A stretch of DNA of 7,672 nucleotides from Acidobacteriaceae bacterium (lineage in GTDB: Bacteria > Acidobacteriota > Terriglobia > Bryobacterales > Bryobacteraceae). Under the pieces are notes generated by a model that was given only the letters and a program-made list of their open reading frames with translations, ran no database searches and was not told the DNA's origin. The position numbers were made by a program, and so were the translations under genes. Positions within the stretch are counted from its first letter, which is position 1, and each line of letters begins with the position of its first letter. This document shows positions 1-3,853 of the stretch, in pieces. The stretch lies in assembly GCA_019246575.1 (NCBI GenBank), contig JAFAQG010000504.1, forward strand, positions 1 to 7,672. The letters are read 5' to 3'.

Positions 1-897
1 GTGCCAGGCGCCCGGAATCGCGTGGCAGAAGGTGTGTACGCGGCCCTGAAGATCGTAGGCCGGCTTCTCTAAATAAGCAAACACGACGCCCGACGTGCCG
101 ATGGTGCACGACACAGCCCCGGGCTCGACGATGCCGTTACCGATGGCACTTGCCGCCTGATCGCCTGCTCCAGCTGCGACGGGCGTGTTGGTTGCAAGGC
201 CGGTAACGTTTGATGCAACGTCAGAGATGTTTCCGCTGATCTCGCTCGATTCGTACGCCTTCGGAATCAGATCCGGACCGATCCCCACGCCGGCGATCAT
301 TTCGTCGGACCATTTCCGATGGACGACGTCGAAGAGGCCCGTTCCACTCGCATCCGAAACGTCAGTAGCAAATTCGCCGGTGAGCTTGAATCGTACGTAG
401 TCCTTCGGCAGAAGAATCTTGCGGACTCGCTCGAACGTCTGCGGCTCGTTGTCTCTGATCCAGAGCAGCTTCGGCAGCGTGAAGCCGGTCAGCATCGGAT
501 TCGCGGTCGCGCTCAGGACTGCATCGCTTCCGAGCTTCGAATTGATAAAGTCCACCTGACGCTGGCTGCGCTGGTCGCACCAGATGAGAGCAGGCCTGAT
601 CACTTGGTTGTTGCAGTCGAGCAACACTAAGCCGTGCATCTGGCCTGTGAGCCCGACGCCCTTGATGGCGTTTCCTTCCACGCCTGCTTCCGAGAGAACG
701 CCGCGAATGGCTGCTTGCGAGGCGCGCCACCAATCGTCGGGGTGCTGCTCGGCCCAAAGCGGTCGCTCCATGCGCATGTCTTCATGCGGGGCAGTGAAAG
801 CGTACTGAACACGGCCGCGGTTATCCGTAAGCAGGGCGCGAGATCCGCCGGTTCCGATATCAAGGCCTAACCAAAACGGGCCTGTTCGAGAAGTCAT
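1..897 (-). CDS. xylB: Xylulokinase, FGGY family (partial, C-terminus outside window)
   Basis: This should phosphorylate D-xylulose with ATP to D-xylulose 5-phosphate in the cytoplasm, feeding the pentose phosphate pathway. The reading frame is open for 299 codons from ATG at 897 to the left edge. Family length is about 490-510 residues, so roughly the last 200 are missing. Visible marks are the N-terminal phosphate-binding motif LGLDIGTGG (10-18, Asp13), TGQMHG (84-89, the Met-His pair at the sugar site), LLPKDYVRFKLTGE (162-175), SDASGTGLFDV (181-191) and GAGDQAA (243-249). Asp246 corresponds to the catalytic base of E. coli XylB. The ATG overlaps the stop of the upstream ROK kinase as ATGA, and I see no Shine-Dalgarno before it, so translation probably depends on coupling. 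Another FGGY pentulose kinase is possible, but the motif set fits xylulokinase best. Confidence 0.93.
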   Translation of the reverse strand, partial: MTSRTGPFWLGLDIGTGGSRALLTDNRGRVQYAFTAPHEDMRMERPLWAEQHPDDWWRASQAAIRGVLSEAGVEGNAIKGVGLTGQMHGLVLLDCNNQVIRPALIWCDQRSQRQVDFINSKLGSDAVLSATANPMLTGFTLPKLLWIRDNEPQTFERVRKILLPKDYVRFKLTGEFATDVSDASGTGLFDVVHRKWSDEMIAGVGIGPDLIPKAYESSEISGNISDVASNVTGLATNTPVAAGAGDQAASAIGNGIVEPGAVSCTIGTSGVVFAYLEKPAYDLQGRVHTFCHAIPGAWH

Positions 898-1844
898 CTG
901 GACGATGCGAGGCAAGGATCGCCGGCGGCTTGATGCTGGAACGGCAGATATGCCGCGCCGAACAATCCCGCATCGCCCCCGAGCAGCGCCTTTTCGATTC
1001 GAGTGCCGCCGCGAGCGTAAGTGAACGAGCGCTTTTGAACCTCTGCGAACATGGTGGGCGCAAAAAGATCCCAAGCAGGGAGGGGACCGCCGGAGAGTAG
1101 GTACAGCGGGAAGTTAAACAGGTTGATCAGATTCGCAATTGCGATGCCGAGGGCGCGGCCGGCAGATTCGAACACCGACTTGGCGCGCACGTTTCCGCCG
1201 AGCGCCAGTTCATACACCTCGCGAGCGCTGAATGTCTCGCGAGCAATGCCCATCATGCCGCCCATCGCGGCGATGGCAGAAGCCGAAGCGTGTTTCTCCA
1301 AACACCCGTGATTGCCGCAGCCGCAGGGGTTCCCATCGGCATAGACGGTCATATGACCAATCTCACCGGCCATGCCAAGGAAGCCGCGCAGTATCTTTCC
1401 ATCAACAATGATGCCGCCGCCAACTCCGGTACCGAGCGTAATCAGGATTAGATCGAGAACCTCTTTGCCTGCGCCCATCCATTTTTCGCCGAGTGCGGCT
1501 GCATTCGCGTCATTTTCGAGGACGATCGTAATGCCGAGCCGGTTCTGAATTTCATCCCTGATCGGGAACCCTTGAAAGCCGGGGAGATTCGCAGAGCCCA
1601 GCACCACGCCCGCATCCATATCGATGAATCCAGGAACACCGATGCCGACACCGTGGAGGTCTGCTGCGCCCCATCTGCCGCGAATCTGGTTGATGACTTT
1701 AACCATCTCGCCGACGACGCCTTGCGGGCCGTTCGTAAAGGTTGTTGTGAAGGCATGCTTCTCTAATAACCGGCCGTCTTGAGCAATGGCGGCAACGCGC
1801 AGATTCGTGCCGCCGAGATCGACGCCAATGGCATATGCGCTCAC
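894..1844 (-). CDS. ROK-family sugar kinase (glucokinase-like)
   Basis: A 316-residue cytoplasmic ATP-dependent hexose kinase of the ROK family, likely glucokinase or a related hexose/N-acyl-hexosamine kinase. Motifs in order are DLGGTN (9-14, ATP phosphate loop), ENDANA (110-115, catalytic Asp112), GTGVGGG (138-144), EIGH (161-164) and the ROK zinc signature CGCGNHGCLE (174-183). The usual zinc ligands His164, Cys174, Cys176 and Cys181 are all present. SGG (251-253) and DAGLFGAA (291-298) close the fold. There is no N-terminal helix-turn-helix, so it is a kinase and not a ROK repressor. The start is GTG at 1844, nine codons before DLGGTN. No clear Shine-Dalgarno precedes it, and a four-codon ATG mini-ORF (1855-1841) overlaps the GTG as GTGA. 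The stop overlaps the xylB start by four bases, which suggests co-expression. The exact sugar cannot be read from sequence. Confidence 0.92.
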   Translation of the reverse strand: MSAYAIGVDLGGTNLRVAAIAQDGRLLEKHAFTTTFTNGPQGVVGEMVKVINQIRGRWGAADLHGVGIGVPGFIDMDAGVVLGSANLPGFQGFPIRDEIQNRLGITIVLENDANAAALGEKWMGAGKEVLDLILITLGTGVGGGIIVDGKILRGFLGMAGEIGHMTVYADGNPCGCGNHGCLEKHASASAIAAMGGMMGIARETFSAREVYELALGGNVRAKSVFESAGRALGIAIANLINLFNFPLYLLSGGPLPAWDLFAPTMFAEVQKRSFTYARGGTRIEKALLGGDAGLFGAAYLPFQHQAAGDPCLASSR

Positions 1845-1853
1845 TGCGCAAGC

Positions 1854-1859
1854 ATAATA
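1854..1859 (-). promoter_or_regulatory. Possible -10 box just upstream of the ROK kinase start
   Basis: On the minus strand the hexamer reads TATTAT, five of six matches to TATAAT. It ends only nine bases before the GTG start, so transcription from it would begin within a few bases of the start codon. No good -35 sits at 17 bases. It is a weak candidate for a leaderless promoter. The alternative is that the gene is transcribed by read-through from the PEP-CTERM gene 122 bases upstream. Confidence 0.22.
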
Positions 1860-1894
1860 GCAGATGGTCTTAGACGGGTCGGCGTCGCGGTTGA

Positions 1895-1933
1895 GAAGCC
1901 ATCAGAGCACGGTGTGAGCTCCTGCCGGGCTTC
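1895..1933 (-). repeat. Nested inverted repeat between the PEP-CTERM gene and the ROK kinase
   Basis: On the minus strand the outer arms are GAAGCC and GGCTTC (6 bp). Inside lies a bulged stem, GAGC-TC-AC with GT-GCTC. It lies within the 122-base gap that follows the PEP-CTERM stop at 1967. It has no T-run, so it is not a typical intrinsic terminator. It could be a 3' stabilising structure or part of the ROK leader. The rest of the gap (1845-1966) shows nothing else I can support. Confidence 0.25.
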
Positions 1934-1966
1934 TGCACGCCGAACTGGCGGCTGGAGTCAGCGCGC

Positions 1967-2563
1967 TTACAACTCTCGTCGGAATTCGGGTGCGCCATTG
2001 TCTCCAGACCGCAAGCGTCCGGCGATTATAAGCGCTAAACCGCCGAGAAGGAGGGCTGCCGAGGCCGGCTCAGGCACTGCTGCAGCAATGAGAGTCCCAG
2101 CTCCGGAGACTGTACCGATAGTCGTCCCTACGAACCCGTTGCCCGAGGCCGATCCGGTGGCCCCGGCGAACTCGCCTGTGCCTCCGGTGAAACTCAACAT
2201 TTGAGTGAATGGACCTGTCCCGTCAGGGCTTGCGATGATTGGGGAGACGTCCTCAAATACATTTCCGGACAACGTATCTCCGTTCGCGAACACCAAGGTG
2301 AAGTTTCCGTTGAGGAGTCCGGTGGTTAGATCCGCCACGCTACGGTCTGTGTATGTAACCGGATTCCAGGCTGCATTGAGAACTGGATCGCCTGAAAGAA
2401 CAGAACCGCTAAACTGCCCAACAAGCGTCAAAGTCGTATCTGTGGCGTCCACAACGGTTCCCGTTCCGGTCAGGCTATAGGTGATAGCAATGGAGCTGGC
2501 CTGTGCTGGAATGACCAGCGGGAGGACGGTGGCAGCGATGGCAATTCGCGTTGAGAGTTTCAT
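1967..2563 (-). CDS. PEP-CTERM sorting-domain protein, exported
   Basis: A 198-residue secreted or envelope protein of unknown specific role. Residues 1-22 are a signal peptide: basic start MKLSTR, hydrophobic run, and AQA as likely cleavage site. The body (23-160) is rich in Gly, Thr and Ser, with TGTGTVV, GDTLSGNVFED (95-105) and TGGTGEFAGATGSASGNG (126-143), typical of beta-rich PEP-CTERM proteins. VPEPAS (163-168) followed by a hydrophobic segment (169-181) and arginines at 183 and 185 is the PEP-CTERM signal. In characterised systems this is handled by an exosortase, and such proteins are linked to exopolysaccharide or outer-surface display. A 13-residue polar tail after the last hallmark Arg is longer than usual. 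Start: ATG at 2563, with a strong Shine-Dalgarno and -10 box upstream. No exosortase gene is in the window. Confidence 0.88.
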   Translation of the reverse strand: MKLSTRIAIAATVLPLVIPAQASSIAITYSLTGTGTVVDATDTTLTLVGQFSGSVLSGDPVLNAAWNPVTYTDRSVADLTTGLLNGNFTLVFANGDTLSGNVFEDVSPIIASPDGTGPFTQMLSFTGGTGEFAGATGSASGNGFVGTTIGTVSGAGTLIAAAVPEPASAALLLGGLALIIAGRLRSGDNGAPEFRREL

Positions 2564-2565
2564 AC

Positions 2566-2578
2566 TCCCTCCCTCCTT
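2566..2578 (-). promoter_or_regulatory. Strong ribosome binding site of the PEP-CTERM gene
   Basis: The minus strand reads AAGGAGGGAGGGA immediately upstream of ATG 2563. The AAGGAGG core ends eight bases from the start codon. It is the best Shine-Dalgarno in the window and fixes the start. It directly follows the hairpin at 2580-2595. Confidence 0.75.
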
Positions 2579-2579
2579 G

Positions 2580-2595
2580 CCGCTCGGTCGAGCGG
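2580..2595 (-). promoter_or_regulatory. 5' UTR hairpin ahead of the PEP-CTERM gene
   Basis: CCGCTCG and CGAGCGG form inverted arms around two central bases, allowing a six-base-pair stem with a GACC loop on the minus-strand transcript. It begins about where transcription from the -10 box at 2602-2607 should start and ends one base before the Shine-Dalgarno. It could protect the mRNA 5' end, influence ribosome access, or be a protein-binding dyad at the start site. Confidence 0.4.
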
Positions 2596-2601
2596 TGTCC
2601 C

Positions 2602-2630
2602 ATTATAGTGCGAGCTTCACAGGCGTGACC
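2602..2630 (-). promoter_or_regulatory. Probable sigma-70-type promoter for the PEP-CTERM gene
   Basis: A perfect TATAAT lies at 2607-2602 (minus strand), placing the start site near 2595 and giving a short leader with hairpin and Shine-Dalgarno. The -35 is weak: the best 18-base-spaced hexamer is CGGTCA, with three matches to TTGACA. The call rests on the -10 and its sensible position. Confidence 0.45.
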
Positions 2631-2796
2631 GCGCGCGCAGACGAAGCCATCCATTCGCGGAAATGAGGGCGTGTTCCAGCAGTTCCGGCCCCGCGCGAGT
2701 CGGACACAATCGCAGCCTGTTTCACAAGGGACCGAATTTACAAGGCCGTCACTGATTAGGGCCGCTTCCCGGTGTCGGTTCGACTGGCTTTTTGGT
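2608..2796 (-). other. Spacer between the PEP-CTERM promoter and the nucleotidyltransferase remnant
   Basis: I see no convincing gene here. Short open frames on either strand lack recognisable domains and mostly overlap known genes out of phase. The stretch may hold upstream promoter elements or further unrecognisable debris from the degraded gene to its right. Confidence 0.4.
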
Positions 2797-3021
2797 TTAC
2801 GACTTCGCGCGCTGGCTCTCGGCTGCTTTTTGAACAGCTTCAACATCCGCCAAGTCTTGCAACCGCCGCAACTGCGAGTTTGTTGGCTATAAAATCCTCA
2901 GCGGAAATCACAAACGCTTTTCAGCCGGTTTTCTCGTCAATTACAGCTTCGATGCATAACCGCCCACGGTGAGATATTTAACGCGGTGTTCGTTGAATGC
3001 GGACAAGAGTTCTTTGAAGTC
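2797..3021 (-). pseudogene. Remnant of a nucleotidyltransferase gene (DUF6036/MNT-like), deleted and frameshifted
   Basis: Pieces of one nucleotidyltransferase can be read in order on the minus strand. The N-terminal piece (3021-2953) begins DFKELLSAF and ends KYLTVGGYA, in frame with the DUF433 ORF. It breaks off where the GGYA motif should run on into the catalytic Asp region. The next piece is one frame away: VIDEKTG, a TGA stop at 2923-2921, then KAFVISAEDFIANKLAV (2920-2870). The last piece is RLQDLADVEAVQKAAESQ with RAKS and a TAA stop (2865-2797). Removing one base (the C opposite g2868) rejoins the last two as LAV-GRLQDLADV, a run typical of this family's C-terminus. So there are three lesions: an internal deletion of the central domain, a nonsense codon and a one-base insertion. 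Family assignment is from memory of the motifs. Confidence 0.68.
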
Positions 3022-3255
3022 GCCGCGATGGCTGCCGGCGTAAGCCAGAACTACCTCGATCAGGTCTGTAGATATTTGGAACTGCTCCGCAATATCCGCA
3101 ACACTCATCCCGTAATCGTAATTATCGATAATCGCACCCGCCGGCATACGGGTACCCCGGAGCACAGGAGCGCCACTTTGCACGCGTGGCTTGATCTCAA
3201 CCAGCGGGCATTCCGACCAGTCAATCTTGCCGTTGTCAGCCGATCGTCGCTCCAT
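2941..3255 (-). CDS. DUF433 (VapB-like antitoxin family) protein, C-terminus fused to nucleotidyltransferase debris
   Basis: A 104-residue ORF. Residues 11-73 are a DUF433 domain: SGAPVLRGTRMPAGAI (27-42), then GMSVADIAEQFQIS (49-62) and the helix ending VVLAYA (68-73). DUF433 proteins are small, helix-turn-helix-like and usually paired with a DUF5615 PIN-like partner as putative antitoxins. No such toxin is next to it. From residue 79 the frame continues into the start of a nucleotidyltransferase and stops at 2943-2941 soon after GGYA. This tail is therefore probably not original, although the DUF433 domain itself is complete. The start is ATG at 3255. Upstream AGGTGA is about 12 bases away, so the ribosome site is weak. 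It may still make a DNA-binding protein, or it may be decaying with the neighbour. Confidence 0.75.
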   Translation of the reverse strand: MERRSADNGKIDWSECPLVEIKPRVQSGAPVLRGTRMPAGAIIDNYDYGMSVADIAEQFQISTDLIEVVLAYAGSHRGDFKELLSAFNEHRVKYLTVGGYASKL

Positions 3256-3337
3256 GAGTATATATTTTCACCTATAGCGGCATCATGCCATCCTGAGGGA
3301 GCGCGGTTCTTAACTCACACAAGACAGCAACCTGGCT
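3256..3337 (-). promoter_or_regulatory. Leader region of the DUF433 gene with an 11-bp palindrome
   Basis: The segment just before the start codon is AT-rich (AAAATATATAC on the minus strand) and may hold promoter elements, but no clean -35/-10 pair is visible. An odd palindrome, GGCAT-C-ATGCC, lies at 3279-3289, 23 bases upstream of the ATG. That is a plausible place for an operator if the DUF433 protein regulates itself. Next to it, TCCTGAGGGAGCGCGG (3291-3306) resembles dispersed CCTGAG-type intergenic repeats. Confidence 0.25.
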
Positions 3338-3358
3338 CAATCGCGTCTACCGCGATTG
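3338..3358 (-). terminator. Perfect 8-bp hairpin just after the response regulator stop
   Basis: Arms CAATCGCG (3338-3345) and CGCGATTG (3351-3358) are perfect complements around a five-base loop. On the minus strand the structure starts four bases after the regulator's TGA (3365-3363), where a terminator or 3' stabiliser belongs. No T-run follows on that strand. On the plus strand TTTCTC follows, only a short tract. It is likely a weak terminator or a processing barrier. Confidence 0.5.
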
Positions 3359-3362
3359 TTTC

Positions 3363-3800
3363 TCAGCCCCGTTGAACCGGCTCGACCGTCGAAGCTACGT
3401 TCAACCAAAACTCCGCCGTTCCGCGAATCGTCCGGAAGAAGCTGTCGAGGTCGAGCGGCTTGCGGAGATAACAATTCGCGTGAAGCTGATAGGCGTCTCG
3501 AATGTCTTTGTCTGCCTCCGAGGTGGTCAACACGGCAATGGGAATCAGCCGTAGGTCCTCATCCTGCTTCAGAGTACGTAGAAGCTCGCGCGATCCGCCT
3601 TTCGGGAGATTGAAGTCGAGAAAAACGAGATTGGGTCGTTGCGCGCCGGCGTGTTTTCCCCTGCGATAAAGGATCTCGATCGCCTGATCTGCATCCATGG
3701 CCACATCGAAGGTGACGGGCACATCGCGCAGAGCTTCGCGTATTAAGCGGACGTCGCCCGGGTTGTCTTCGACGATGAGAATGTGATGATGGGCCGGCAA
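3363..3800 (-). CDS. Single-domain response regulator, Rcp1-like
   Basis: A 145-residue cytoplasmic CheY-fold receiver with no output domain. It receives phosphate from a histidine kinase and likely acts by protein contact. The acidic pair is Glu11-Asp12 in VEDNPGDVRLIREAL, the phospho-acceptor is Asp62 in FLDFNLP, the conserved Thr is Thr92 or Thr93 in LTTSE, and the Lys is Lys114 in RKPLDLDSF. The NPGDVRL stretch, NCYLRKPLDLD and the C-terminal EFWLNV helix are typical of the Rcp1 group that partners phytochrome-type and hybrid kinases. The start is TTG at 3800, five bases after GGGGA (3810-3806). No in-frame ATG or GTG lies nearby upstream. No kinase is in the window, so it is an orphan here. 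It is divergent from hyuA, with start codons 2 to 50 bases apart depending on the hyuA start. Confidence 0.9.
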   Translation of the reverse strand: MPAHHHILIVEDNPGDVRLIREALRDVPVTFDVAMDADQAIEILYRRGKHAGAQRPNLVFLDFNLPKGGSRELLRTLKQDEDLRLIPIAVLTTSEADKDIRDAYQLHANCYLRKPLDLDSFFRTIRGTAEFWLNVASTVEPVQRG

Positions 3801-3853
3801 ACGTGTCCCCGAGTACTTGTAACATACAAAAGGCGTCTCGAGGAACGCGCATA
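3801..3853 (+). promoter_or_regulatory. Divergent gap between the response regulator and hyuA, with a Shine-Dalgarno before an ATA codon
   Basis: GAGGAA at 3840-3845 is a good Shine-Dalgarno. Five bases later comes ATA (3851-3853), in frame with hyuA and directly before its conserved N-terminus. A weak -10-like TAACAT lies at 3820-3825, and small inverted arms TTGT/ACAA surround it, which would suit a shared divergent control region. GGGGA for the regulator is at 3806-3810 on the other strand. The promoter calls are speculative. The Shine-Dalgarno is clear. Confidence 0.4.

Noticed and set aside
362..757. 131-codon minus-strand frame inside xylB
   Set aside because: The true frame encodes continuous xylulokinase motifs. 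This one is an Arg/Ala-rich shadow.
1262..1276. 15-bp odd palindrome CCATCGC-C/G-GCGATGG inside the ROK gene
   Set aside because: It encodes a low-complexity Ala/Met/Gly stretch of GC-rich codons. No loop or context suggests function.
1870..1902. Ten-codon, Arg-rich leader-peptide-like ORF (ATG 1902 to TAA 1870) upstream of the ROK kinase
   Set aside because: The nearest AGGAG is about 16 bases from its ATG, and no attenuator pair is evident, so chance is more likely.
1779..2204. 141-codon plus-strand frame opposite the ROK start and PEP-CTERM end
   Set aside because: Antisense to two supported genes, no ribosome site and no recognisable domain.
2475..2846. 123-codon minus-strand frame spanning the PEP-CTERM promoter and start
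   Set aside because: It overlaps the PEP-CTERM gene out of frame and crosses its promoter, Shine-Dalgarno and the nucleotidyltransferase remnant. Composition is Arg/His/Cys-rich with no domain.
2797..3800. Possible intact toxin-antitoxin or defence system around DUF433 and the response regulator
   Set aside because: No intact toxin or nuclease partner is present, the nucleotidyltransferase is broken, and the regulator is an ordinary receiver domain.
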